Origin: a virus
Strand: one strand, 5' to 3'
DNA: 36,245 nucleotides
Virus record (IMG/VR): IMGVR_UViG_3300044858_003100
Coordinates: 1-36,245 of that record
Shown here piece after piece: positions 13,686 through 21,362 of this stretch (the first letter of the stretch is position 1; each line of letters starts with the position of its first letter). A model generated the notes under the pieces. That model was given only the letters and a program-made list of their open reading frames with translations. It was not told the DNA's origin and searched no databases. The position numbers and the translations under genes were made by a program.

Positions 13686-13752
13686 CGCGGGAGAGCCGCA
13701 CTAGGCCCGCTGTGGCTGTCGCAATAGTGTCGGCCCACCCCCGGAAACACAG

Positions 13753-13818
13753 AGCCCCCGGCTCGTCGGTGTCCGACCCGCCCCGCTAGAGCGAGGCGGC
13801 ACCGAGAGCGCGGGGGCT
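13753..13818. other. Long imperfect GC-rich hairpin (66 nt)
   Basis: AGCCCCCG (13753-13760) pairs with CGGGGGCT (13811-13818). The stem continues GCTC/GAGC and TCGGT/ACCGA past single bulged G residues at 13810 and 13765. It is capped by CCGCC..CGCT with AGCG..GGCGG (13778-13799) after a 7-nt internal loop, about 27 bp paired in all. On the minus strand it is followed by CTGTGTTTCC, almost the same tail as the late terminator, so it may be a second terminator, a processed RNA or an antitermination element. Confidence 0.5.
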
Positions 13819-13897
13819 GTCCCTGCGTATGGCTGCCCGATGGTCGGAACACCGAGCGACATCAATACTCACCCTCGCGCGCCATCCGTCAAGGGGG

Positions 13898-13935
13898 AAA
13901 CACAAAACCCCCCGGAATGAGCCGGGGGGCTTGTG
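13898..13935 (-). terminator. Rho-independent terminator of the late operon
   Basis: On the minus strand CCCCCCGG (13929-13922), loop CTCATT and CCGGGGGG (13915-13908) form a perfect 8-bp G:C stem, followed by TTTTGTGTTT. It lies about 70 nt after the last late gene (stop at 14004), where the late transcript should end. Confidence 0.85.
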
Positions 13936-14003
13936 CTGCGACGGGTTGCCCCGCGCATCGCCATGCTGACTCGCCACGGGAGTAACGGCCAGCTTCGACT
14001 ATT

Positions 14004-14468
14004 CTACCGCACAAGCAGCCCAAATGCCACCCCGCCCGCCGCGGCTAGGCCGTGCGTCACGGCCTGCTCCCGCCGCGTGGGGATGCGCCTACGGTGGATC
14101 GCCAGCTCCTCCTCGGCCAGCTCGGCCCGCCGCGTGGTCAGCGCCACCCGCTGCTCGCAGGTCAGGACCGTGGCGCGGCACGCCTGGACCGTGCTGTCGG
14201 CCACCCGCACCACGCGCTCGACCGTGATGGTGTCGTGCTTCCAGCGGTCCACCGTCTCGCGCAGCGTGTCCCACCGGGTGACCAGCCGCCTAAGCCGCAC
14301 CGTGTCGCGCCGGTACACCGTGTCCAGCACCGCCAGCGTCTCGACCACCGCCGCGCGCTCAACGGCCAGCCCTTCGGCCCTGCCGTCCCGCCGCCCCAGC
14401 TCCCACGCCCCCGCCACCAACGCCGCCGCCGCGCCGAGCGCTAGCAGCACCAGCCGCGCCTGACTCAT
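14004..14468 (-). CDS. Spanin-like membrane coiled-coil protein (Rz-like candidate)
   Basis: The gene encodes 154 aa, last of the late operon. An N-terminal membrane anchor (about 5-22, RLVLLALGAAAALVAGAWEL) is followed by a long charged helix (about 25-137, with RRDTVRLRRLVTRWDTLRET) and a second hydrophobic end (VTHGLAAAGGVAFGLLV). N-terminal anchor plus periplasmic coiled coil directly after the endolysin is the Rz layout, needed to disrupt the outer membrane. I find no embedded Rz1 lipoprotein with a lipobox, and the C-terminal hydrophobic end is unusual, so the call is tentative. Confidence 0.5.
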   Translation of the reverse strand: MSQARLVLLALGAAAALVAGAWELGRRDGRAEGLAVERAAVVETLAVLDTVYRRDTVRLRRLVTRWDTLRETVDRWKHDTITVERVVRVADSTVQACRATVLTCEQRVALTTRRAELAEEELAIHRRRIPTRREQAVTHGLAAAGGVAFGLLVR

Positions 14469-14475
14469 GCGCGCC

Positions 14476-14988
14476 TCATGTGTAGTCGTGCCGATAGAAA
14501 TTGGGGATCAGCGTCGGGTCACGCTTGCGCCCCGGCGAGATCATGGCATGGGTCAACACCCCTTCAATGCTCGGGTAGCGTGCCCGCCAATCCTCGATCA
14601 GCCAGCGGGCCGCGTCCACCTGGGCATCGGTCAGCCGCTCCAGCCCGTCGTGCCGGTTGCCGAAGGCCAGGCTGAGGGTGTGCCGGTTGAGCCCCACCAC
14701 CCCGCCGTATTCGCTGGCCCCGCAGGACCACGCCGCCCGGCTGTCCACCACGAACCGCGTGACCTTGCCGTCCCGGTGGACCAGCGCGTGGTAGCTGACC
14801 TTCGACGCCGCCGACAGCAGCCACGAAACCGTCGACGACTCCCGCGGGGACACGTCGGCATGAAGCACGATCCACCGCACCGCCGCGCCGCGCCGCTCGC
14901 TGTGGTGCGTCGAGCGCGCCCACACAATCGGCGGCGCCGCTCGCGTCCCGAGCTGGTCGACCTGCGCAGGCCCCGGGCTCAGTCCCAC
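14476..14988 (-). CDS. Endolysin: N-acetylmuramoyl-L-alanine amidase (Amidase_2)
   Basis: This 170-aa single-domain zinc amidase cuts between muramic acid and the peptide stem of peptidoglycan. Family layout: APPIVWARSTHHS, then VRWIVLHADVSP with zinc ligand H43, SYHALVHRDG with Y67, the NRHTLSLAFGN strand, and LTHAMISPGRKRDP with H147, K155 and D157. The His-His-Asp set fits the AmpD/AmiD-like branch. There is no signal peptide and no cell-wall-binding domain, so export should depend on a holin. GTG 14988 overlaps the preceding gene by 10 nt. Confidence 0.9.
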   Translation of the reverse strand: MGLSPGPAQVDQLGTRAAPPIVWARSTHHSERRGAAVRWIVLHADVSPRESSTVSWLLSAASKVSYHALVHRDGKVTRFVVDSRAAWSCGASEYGGVVGLNRHTLSLAFGNRHDGLERLTDAQVDAARWLIEDWRARYPSIEGVLTHAMISPGRKRDPTLIPNFYRHDYT

Positions 14989-15323
14989 GTGACGTCCCGG
15001 TCATCCGGTCCCCGCTCGTCCTGGTCCATGCCGGCAAACGGCGGGCTGGTGGCCGCGCCCAGCGCACCCATGGCCTTGGGCAGCGCCGGGGCCAGCAGGC
15101 GGGCGCGGTCAATCGGCACCTTGATGATCGCCAGCAGCAGCACGGACACGGCGTTATAGCTCAAGGCCGCAAGAAAGGCCTGTTTCCCGTGAAACAGCGA
15201 CGCCACCACCAGCACCACGCCCAGCCCCAAGTGCAGCGCGAGGAACAGCCACAGCGGGTCGAGCTCGCCCGCCTGCGTGTACAGCCACGTCCCCCGCCGC
15301 GGGCTCGGCCCGGGGCTAGACAC
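14979..15323 (-). CDS. Two-segment membrane protein, candidate holin
   Basis: The gene encodes 114 aa from GTG 15323. Two hydrophobic segments (about 24-43, LWLFLALHLGLGVVLVVASL, and about 49-67, AFLAALSYNAVSVLLLAIIK) are followed by a soluble acidic tail ending DERGPDDRDVTWD. Size, two membrane spans and position directly before the amidase fit a holin or a holin partner. No named holin family is recognised. It overlaps both neighbours by 8-10 nt. Confidence 0.55.
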   Translation of the reverse strand: MSSPGPSPRRGTWLYTQAGELDPLWLFLALHLGLGVVLVVASLFHGKQAFLAALSYNAVSVLLLAIIKVPIDRARLLAPALPKAMGALGAATSPPFAGMDQDERGPDDRDVTWD

Positions 15324-15618
15324 GCTCGCCCCGCGGGGCGCCCCGCCGTTCCATCGTCCCTTCGATGCGCGCCACCCGCTCAGCGGTGGCGTGCGTGGTC
15401 TCCCGGATCGCGGCCAGCTCGCGGGCGAAGTCCGCCACCTGGCGGTTCAGCGTGTCGACCGCGCCTTTCAGGATGCCGTAGGCGATCCCCGCCCCAAGGA
15501 TGCCCGACACGAGCGGCACCACCATGGGCAGCGCGGACGGCTGCGCCTGCTCGATGGCGACCGAGCCGAGCGCGGTCAGGACGCCGACCTTGAGGGCGGC
15601 AATGGTCTCCGTGGTCAT
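15316..15618 (-). CDS. Membrane-anchored protein of the lysis cassette, holin or antiholin candidate (100 aa)
   Basis: ATG 15618 has a strong GGGGGAG ribosome site. The hydrophobic N-terminal half (about 9-52, with PMVVPLVSGILGAGIAYGIL) holds one or two membrane helices. A charged coiled-coil half follows (LNRQVADFARELAAIRETTH, then ERVARIEGTMERR). It starts the lysis cassette and overlaps the next membrane gene by 8 nt. Which of the two makes the lethal hole cannot be told from sequence. Confidence 0.55.
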   Translation of the reverse strand: MTTETIAALKVGVLTALGSVAIEQAQPSALPMVVPLVSGILGAGIAYGILKGAVDTLNRQVADFARELAAIRETTHATAERVARIEGTMERRGAPRGERV

Positions 15619-15629
15619 GCGTCTCCCCC

Positions 15630-16742
15630 TTACCACCCGGTCGCCGGGAAGCGCCCGGCACGCAGCGGCTCTTGCACCGTGCGAAAGATGTCCGCGTAGG
15701 TTTGTCCCACCGTCTCCAGCCGATACCGCTGCCGCGCCAAGCTGCGCACCGTGCCGCGGTCCAGATGTCCCACCTCGTCCAGCGCCCGCGTGAAATCCGC
15801 TAGGGTGTTGCACCGGATGCCGGTCTGCCCGTGCAGCACCGTCTCGGCGAACGCCCCGAAGTCCGACGTGATGGCAGGCGTGCCGCACAGCGCCGCCTCC
15901 ACCACGGCCCCGCAGAACGGCTCGGCGTACCGGCTGGGGGCCACGATGGCCGTGGCGTTGCCAAGGAACTCGGCCCGCTCGGTGGTCAGCGGTCCGACAA
16001 ATTCCACGTTCGCGGGCGCCTCGCCGAAAGCGTCCGGGTCGCCTTGGCCCGCCAGGCGGAACCGCAGGTCTGGGCGGCGCCGTGCCAGCTCCAGCACCAC
16101 GGCCACGCCCTTGCCCTCGGTCAGCCGCCCGAGGAAGGCGATGTAGTCGCCCTTGCCGCGCCCACGGGGCCAGTCGTCCACGTCATAGTAGTTGGGCGCC
16201 ACGAACTCCATGCGCGGGCTGTCGAGCTGCACGCCGTGCCGCCCCTCTTTTGCCATGACGCCGTGCCGCACCGCGTACGACTCGTAGATGCGCCACGGAA
16301 GCAGGCAGTCGTAGTAGCCGATCCCCGACTCAATCGCCCCGGCGCCAGCCGCCAGCACCGGCAGCCCGCGGATGGCCGCGGCGTGCGCATGACCGAACGG
16401 CAGCAGGATCAGGTCACCGGGCTCCACCCGCTCCTTGAGCTCCTCGCGGGCATACAGGTTCCACTGCCGGTAGACCGGCGAGCCGTCCACGGCGTCCGCC
16501 CCGTAGAAGCCGCGCCCGACCTCGTGGTAGGCGTGGCCCAGCAGCGCCTGGTGCTCGTCCTGCTCCATCAGCACCACGTCCTCGGTCGCCCCCGTCTCGC
16601 TGCCCGCCACCCCGTAGTGGATCACGCGGTAGCCGTGCGGGAACAGCATGGGGCCGAACCGCTTCACCTTTTGCGTGAAGGCACAGTGCGTAAAGTCTTG
16701 CCGCGTCACGGTATGCGGCACGGAAAGCAGGTGCAGTTGCAT
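15630..16742 (-). CDS. Glycosyltransferase, GT4-like
   Basis: The gene encodes 370 aa with a GT-B-type C-terminal half: YIAFLGRLTEGKGVAVVLEL, LRFRLAGQGD, VEFVGPL, then SRYAEPFCGAVVEAALCGTP, which holds the EX7E motif of family 4 retaining transferases, and TSDFGAFAETV. Such enzymes move a sugar from an NDP-sugar to an acceptor. The N-terminal half shows a PHGYRVIHYG strand. ATG 16742 is preferred over TTG 16748, which would overlap the tail-tip stop. It sits between the tail-tip gene and the lysis genes, so modification of a virion protein is a fair guess. Confidence 0.85.
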   Translation of the reverse strand: MQLHLLSVPHTVTRQDFTHCAFTQKVKRFGPMLFPHGYRVIHYGVAGSETGATEDVVLMEQDEHQALLGHAYHEVGRGFYGADAVDGSPVYRQWNLYAREELKERVEPGDLILLPFGHAHAAAIRGLPVLAAGAGAIESGIGYYDCLLPWRIYESYAVRHGVMAKEGRHGVQLDSPRMEFVAPNYYDVDDWPRGRGKGDYIAFLGRLTEGKGVAVVLELARRRPDLRFRLAGQGDPDAFGEAPANVEFVGPLTTERAEFLGNATAIVAPSRYAEPFCGAVVEAALCGTPAITSDFGAFAETVLHGQTGIRCNTLADFTRALDEVGHLDRGTVRSLARQRYRLETVGQTYADIFRTVQEPLRAGRFPATGW

Positions 16743-16744
16743 CG

Positions 16745-19700
16745 TCAAGTCAGGAACGTACCGGCTCGGAAACGCGACATCAGCACCGTGTCACTTAGGC
16801 GAGCGAAAACCGTCATCTGGTAGGTCGGGTTGATACCGATAGTATAGCCGCTGGTGACGGTAACCGGGCTCGTCTGGTTGGTTAGGAAGCCGTCCTCCAC
16901 ATCCCCGGTCGTGGTCACGGTGCGGTACTGGAGGTCGTAGACGGTCCCGGTCGGGAAGCCGCTGCCCGTCCAGGTAAACTCGTACTCGTTGGTTACATCG
17001 TCCGCGTTTTGCTGGCCGATGGTGATGGTGGCTGACGTAGCGTCCTTCGCTGGCACCGTCACCGATTCCCCGATGGCGCTGCCGTCCTTGGTCACCTTGA
17101 AGGATGCCACCTTGGCGGCGCCAGTAAAGTCGTTGCGCGTCACCGTGACCGTCTGCGGCGAGCTCCATCCGCTCACGGACTGCGACACGTTGTCCAGGTA
17201 GTATTCCGGCGTCCCCACGTAAGTGACCGCCAGCGAGTAGCTCGATGTACCCGGGGTGGTCACGATGCTCAGGCTTGGCCCCACGATGTCCTGCGCGATC
17301 ACGTCCACGGCATCCACCGCTGCCACGCGCGAGGCCGCGGTCACGGTGAACGTGATGCGCCCCGGCGGGTTGCCCACCGCCGGACGCGGCACCGTGTAGT
17401 CCACGAAGCTCCCCACCGCTTCGCTGGTGCTGTCCGACAGCTCCGGCGTGACCGACTGCGGATTGGTCGGCGGCGGCGAGCCGAACGTGATGCCCGTGGC
17501 ACTATAGGTGATGCCCGCCGTATTGGGCGATGGCGCCACCGGGCACGCCACCGCCACGCGCACCGTCACGTCCGTTGCCGTGGTCGCCGTGATGCGCGCG
17601 CGAGCCGTCAGGCTGATCGTGTCCCGCGAGCCGTTGACATAGCTGTAGCGATACGGCCCACTGACGTTGCCCGCCCCGCTCGCGCCATCGTACGCGGCAA
17701 TGGCGAGGTACACCGTCGAGCCCACCGCATACGGTCCTGCCAAACTGATCGTGCCGTTGCGCGCATTGACGAGCGTGCCCGCCTGCGCCGCGGTGTACGC
17801 CGCCGCATCGCTCGCCCATGGCGTGGTCGCTGCGGCCCACCGGAACGACGCCGTGTCCGTGTCCGCCTGCACGGCGATGGTCAGCCCGCCCGCCAGGTCA
17901 AACGTGCCCGCCGCGCTCACAATATTGGCGATGCGGTTCCGATCAAACGACTCCACCCCGCCCGCGATCACGCGGTCGCGGTCATCGGCGTCGAACGCAC
18001 TCACTTCGTACTCGATCTTCAGAAAGCCAGTCGTCGGGATCGTGCCCGTGTAAGTGTAGGGCGCCGCCGACACGACCGTCCACGCGCCGAAGCCGCTGCC
18101 CGTGTCCTCGCGAAAGCGCACCTGCGTCAAGCGCCCCTGCGGGTCAACGATGCTGAGCGTGACCGTGCCCTGCGTGCTGGTCTCCGTGACCGCCACACCC
18201 ACGGTGGGGACCACCGCGCCAGGGCGCACTAGCGGCTGCGGGATGCCACGCGCCTGCCCCGACACCTCGCCCGTCGCGCTGCTGGTCGTGAAGCCGCCCA
18301 GCGCGTGCTTGAGCCGGTAATAGTAGGTGGTGGCGTTGCGCGGCAGCAGATCGGCATAGGTCGCGCTCCCCCCGCTCACGCGCGCAAGCTCCGCAAAGCC
18401 CGTCCCCGACACCGGGCTGCGCTCGATGATCAGGTCTTTCGTGGGGTCACTGGCGAACAACCCGAGCGCGATGCCTTGCGGCAACGATAGGTCATCTGTC
18501 TGCGTGATCAGTGCCAACCCCGCCGGGCGCGTGGCCGTGGCCAGCGAGCCGCTGGCGGTGATGCTGGCCGTGGCGAACGGCCCGAGCCCGGACGGCGTGT
18601 CGTACGCGAGCCCCACCTGATAGGTCAGCCCGGCGCTCAGCGAACGCACCACAGCCACCGTGGTCCCCGCAGGCACCGTGGCAATCCGATAGGGCGCCCA
18701 ATTGGCGGGCGCGCTGCCGCCCAGGTACAGGTGCACTGCAATCGGGTAGGCGCTGCTGCTGTTGCTCCACTGAAGCTGCGCGCTCGTGTCGGTCACGGTC
18801 GCCGTGGGCGTGCCCGGCGTCGGAATGGCCGTCAGCGTCACCGACGCCCACGCGGTCCACGCGGAGGGGCGCCGCCCGCTCTGGAGCGTGCGCGCGCGCA
18901 CGTGCACCGTCTGCGCAGACCCAGTGACTGCGGGCAGGTCCACCGCCCCGGTCGGCACCGCGCCAGCCGCGTAGACGATAAACGTCTGCCCGTTGCCCGT
19001 GGGAGCGCTCGCGCCGACGCCCCACTCCACCTCCACGCCCAGCACGCCGCCGCTGTTGATCGTGGCCGCGTTCGTGATTGTGAAGCGCGCCACCGACAGC
19101 GGCAGCGTCGAGCTGGCCGCGATGCTAATGGTGGCCGCGGGGCTGACCGGCTGGGCGTTGATGCCGCTGTCCAGCAGCCGGAACACCGGCCCGGCGGGCG
19201 TCTCGGTGCGCCGGATCACCTGCATGATGCGCGCCCCGATGGTGCTCTCGCCTATCCGGTAGTTGCGGTTGGGGTAGTGCGGCGCCTCTAGGTACACTTC
19301 CTCCCCCACCTGAGCCGCCGCGCTGGCCGCGCTGGCGAGCACCGCCACCTCGGCGCTGGGCGCCCCGTACCCGAACCGGTCGATGGTCTCCTGCCCAATT
19401 GTTTGCAGGAACTCGGTGATAGACGGCAGAAAGCTGGCCGCGTTATGCACCATGCCCGGGATGTCGTACGCAATATCACGCGCCCCGAACACCGTGCCGC
19501 TGGCATTGGTCATGCGCTGCGTGAGCGTGGTGACCGCGATGCCATCCGGCGGGATGGGCGAGCTGCTGGTGTCGGGCGCCGCCAGATACTCGCCCAGTGC
19601 CTGCATGGTGACGCTCACCGACTGCACCGCCGACCGTTCGTCGATCTCGAACACGACCGGGGACTGGTCTCGCAGGTCTCCGGCGGCAATCGTCAGGCTC

Positions 19701-20920
19701 GGGGTAGTAGTTACCCGAATGCGCGACGGGACGAGCTCTTGCCGCCCTAGGCTATCCGTGCGGGTGGTTAACCCGAACGGGCCGTAGATCGTATTCCGCA
19801 GGAACTCGTCAATCGTTGGCGTCTCGGTCAGCCGCAGCGCGATCCGCACGTCGGCCCCGATCAGGTTCCGTACCGCGTCAATCCACGCGCCGCTGCTGTC
19901 GTAGTCAATGCCCGCGTCATCCCACACGGCCAGCGCGATGTTGACCGGGTGGGCGTCAATAAGCAGGGGCGCCACGGGCGAAACGGTCGTCTGCGCCATG
20001 CTCAGGTACAGCCGGTCCCCGCTGGACGGTAGCGCCACGGGCGCCGTGGTCGGCCAGTACACCGTGAGCGCAGCCAGTCCGTAGCTGTCCAGGTTCGGCC
20101 CGAACCACCCCGGCGCCGCCAGTTGGACGTTCGTGGCGACGGCATTGGTGCGCGTGGTGCCGATGAACAGCGTCAAGTCGAGCACCACGCGGCCACCGCC
20201 AAGCGCCCCGACCGGCTCCGGCGCGAAGGCCGATCCCAAGCTGTTGATGGCCGCCACCACGTCATCACGATACAGCTTGCTGAAGTCCGTCACCTCTGGC
20301 GACTGCGCGTTGGGAGCATAGCCACGCCGAAAGGCCAGAGACACCACCCGCCCTGTGATACCCGTTACCTCGTATTCCCACCCGCCCCGCGCCTTGACCG
20401 GCCCGAAATCCGCCGTCACCGGTCCGCCGAGCAAGCAGCCGCGCGTGTCGTAGGTGCCGATGCTGCCGCTCACAGCGACGGGCTGCGTCACGTCCACGCG
20501 CCGCGTATCGCCCACCGTGATGGCATAGCGCACGGGCGAGACGAGCCGGATACCTAAGACGTATCCGGCAATGAGCGACTGCCACGCCCCGCCGTCCGTG
20601 CGCGTCTCCAGGTAGGCGCGCCGCGACAGGAACTGCTGCCGGTACGCCGTGTCCTCTAGGTTATTCGTCAGCACGCGCACGGTACCGGTACCGTCGACGC
20701 TGGTGGCCACGTCCACCACTTCGACCACATACGCGCCCGTCCGCACGGCGCCCGTCACCGGGTCGAGCTCCTGCCCGTCCCCGCTGGGCGGTCCCGCCAA
20801 GTAGGGGTTCGTGCCGCCCGCTATGCTGGTCAGGACCAGCGCGTCCGCCGTGCCGTTGGGGCTGCCCGACGTAGACGCATTGCGGATGCGCAGCCGGTAC
20901 TCGATCAGATAGTTCGGCAC
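16745..20920 (-). CDS. Large tail-tip / central fibre protein with fibronectin III-like domains (1391 aa)
   Basis: The largest gene, downstream of the tape measure, where phages keep the tail hub and receptor-binding tip. The N-terminal half (about 1-600) looks like a hub with beta-rich domains and contains RRVDVTQPVAVSGSIGTYDT and NLIGADVRIALRLTETPT. From about 600 to 890, three fibronectin III-like units can be seen; one begins PTPGTPTATVTDTSAQLQWS and includes LSAGLTYQVGLAYDT, the next includes NATTYYYRLKHALGG. The last 500 residues are further beta-sandwich-like modules rich in Thr, Ser and Val. GTG 20920 is 4 nt after the previous stop. Receptor binding is inferred from position and architecture. 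Confidence 0.8.
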   Translation of the reverse strand: MPNYLIEYRLRIRNASTSGSPNGTADALVLTSIAGGTNPYLAGPPSGDGQELDPVTGAVRTGAYVVEVVDVATSVDGTGTVRVLTNNLEDTAYRQQFLSRRAYLETRTDGGAWQSLIAGYVLGIRLVSPVRYAITVGDTRRVDVTQPVAVSGSIGTYDTRGCLLGGPVTADFGPVKARGGWEYEVTGITGRVVSLAFRRGYAPNAQSPEVTDFSKLYRDDVVAAINSLGSAFAPEPVGALGGGRVVLDLTLFIGTTRTNAVATNVQLAAPGWFGPNLDSYGLAALTVYWPTTAPVALPSSGDRLYLSMAQTTVSPVAPLLIDAHPVNIALAVWDDAGIDYDSSGAWIDAVRNLIGADVRIALRLTETPTIDEFLRNTIYGPFGLTTRTDSLGRQELVPSRIRVTTTPSLTIAAGDLRDQSPVVFEIDERSAVQSVSVTMQALGEYLAAPDTSSSPIPPDGIAVTTLTQRMTNASGTVFGARDIAYDIPGMVHNAASFLPSITEFLQTIGQETIDRFGYGAPSAEVAVLASAASAAAQVGEEVYLEAPHYPNRNYRIGESTIGARIMQVIRRTETPAGPVFRLLDSGINAQPVSPAATISIAASSTLPLSVARFTITNAATINSGGVLGVEVEWGVGASAPTGNGQTFIVYAAGAVPTGAVDLPAVTGSAQTVHVRARTLQSGRRPSAWTAWASVTLTAIPTPGTPTATVTDTSAQLQWSNSSSAYPIAVHLYLGGSAPANWAPYRIATVPAGTTVAVVRSLSAGLTYQVGLAYDTPSGLGPFATASITASGSLATATRPAGLALITQTDDLSLPQGIALGLFASDPTKDLIIERSPVSGTGFAELARVSGGSATYADLLPRNATTYYYRLKHALGGFTTSSATGEVSGQARGIPQPLVRPGAVVPTVGVAVTETSTQGTVTLSIVDPQGRLTQVRFREDTGSGFGAWTVVSAAPYTYTGTIPTTGFLKIEYEVSAFDADDRDRVIAGGVESFDRNRIANIVSAAGTFDLAGGLTIAVQADTDTASFRWAAATTPWASDAAAYTAAQAGTLVNARNGTISLAGPYAVGSTVYLAIAAYDGASGAGNVSGPYRYSYVNGSRDTISLTARARITATTATDVTVRVAVACPVAPSPNTAGITYSATGITFGSPPPTNPQSVTPELSDSTSEAVGSFVDYTVPRPAVGNPPGRITFTVTAASRVAAVDAVDVIAQDIVGPSLSIVTTPGTSSYSLAVTYVGTPEYYLDNVSQSVSGWSSPQTVTVTRNDFTGAAKVASFKVTKDGSAIGESVTVPAKDATSATITIGQQNADDVTNEYEFTWTGSGFPTGTVYDLQYRTVTTTGDVEDGFLTNQTSPVTVTSGYTIGINPTYQMTVFARLSDTVLMSRFRAGTFLT

Positions 20921-20924
20921 AGGC

Positions 20925-21359
20925 TCAGTCGTAGGTGCAGAGCATGTCTGCCCCGCTCAGGTTGATGAGACTGAACCGCACGGTATAAAGCAGGTTCTGC
21001 GCGTCCTGCATGGCGATCTCGGTGGTCCCTTCGGGGTCCAGCCCGCAGTTGTTGTAGGTGCGGCTGGACGTGTCGCCCGTCGTCACCGTGCAGACGCCGC
21101 CGCCTTGCAGGTGCCGCACCAGTCGCAGCGCCGTCGCAAGGTTGGCCACCGGCACGTCACGCATCTCGAAGGTCGCGCCATAGTCCACCCGAAAGGTGAA
21201 CATGCTGCGCGCGCCCGTCGCCAGCGCCACCGCCGCGTCACCCACGCGCCGCGTAAACGGGACATAGTTGGCGAAGCGCGAGCCGACACCCGCCGCGATG
21301 CCGGTGGTGCCGTTGTCCAGCGTGGCGCTGGTGCCGTCGTTGAAGGTGATCGAGGCCAT
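20925..21359 (-). CDS. Minor tail protein between tape measure and tail tip (144 aa)
   Basis: Start ATG 21359, 3 nt after the tape-measure stop. It is beta-rich (MASITFNDGTSATLDNGTTG, RSMFTFRVDYGATFEMRDVP) and ends NLSGADMLCTYD. Size and location match the small distal-tail or tail-completion proteins that follow the tape measure in siphoviruses. The family is not certain. Confidence 0.65.
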   Translation of the reverse strand: MASITFNDGTSATLDNGTTGIAAGVGSRFANYVPFTRRVGDAAVALATGARSMFTFRVDYGATFEMRDVPVANLATALRLVRHLQGGGVCTVTTGDTSSRTYNNCGLDPEGTTEIAMQDAQNLLYTVRFSLINLSGADMLCTYD

Positions 21360-21362
21360 GGG

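Larger units (their letters stand above)
13257..14003. other. Non-coding control region between late and early operons
   Basis: About 750 bp without a believable gene on either strand, the only such gap in the genome. In transcription order it holds the late terminator (13,898-13,935), a long GC hairpin (13,753-13,818), three shorter perfect hairpins (13,664-13,685; 13,547-13,566; 13,467-13,491), then promoter P1 and the early leader. Its role as a control region is clear from position. A replication origin here is possible, but I see no iterons. Confidence 0.7.

Noticed and set aside
13749-13820. Possible tRNA (paired ends and inner hairpins)
   Set aside because: The inner stem is far too long for an anticodon arm, and there is no T-loop GTTCRANYC or recognisable D-arm. 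It folds better as one long hairpin. I saw no tRNA elsewhere in the window.
13652-13852. 66-aa frame in the control region
   Set aside because: No ribosome site, low-complexity sequence, and it runs through the long hairpin.
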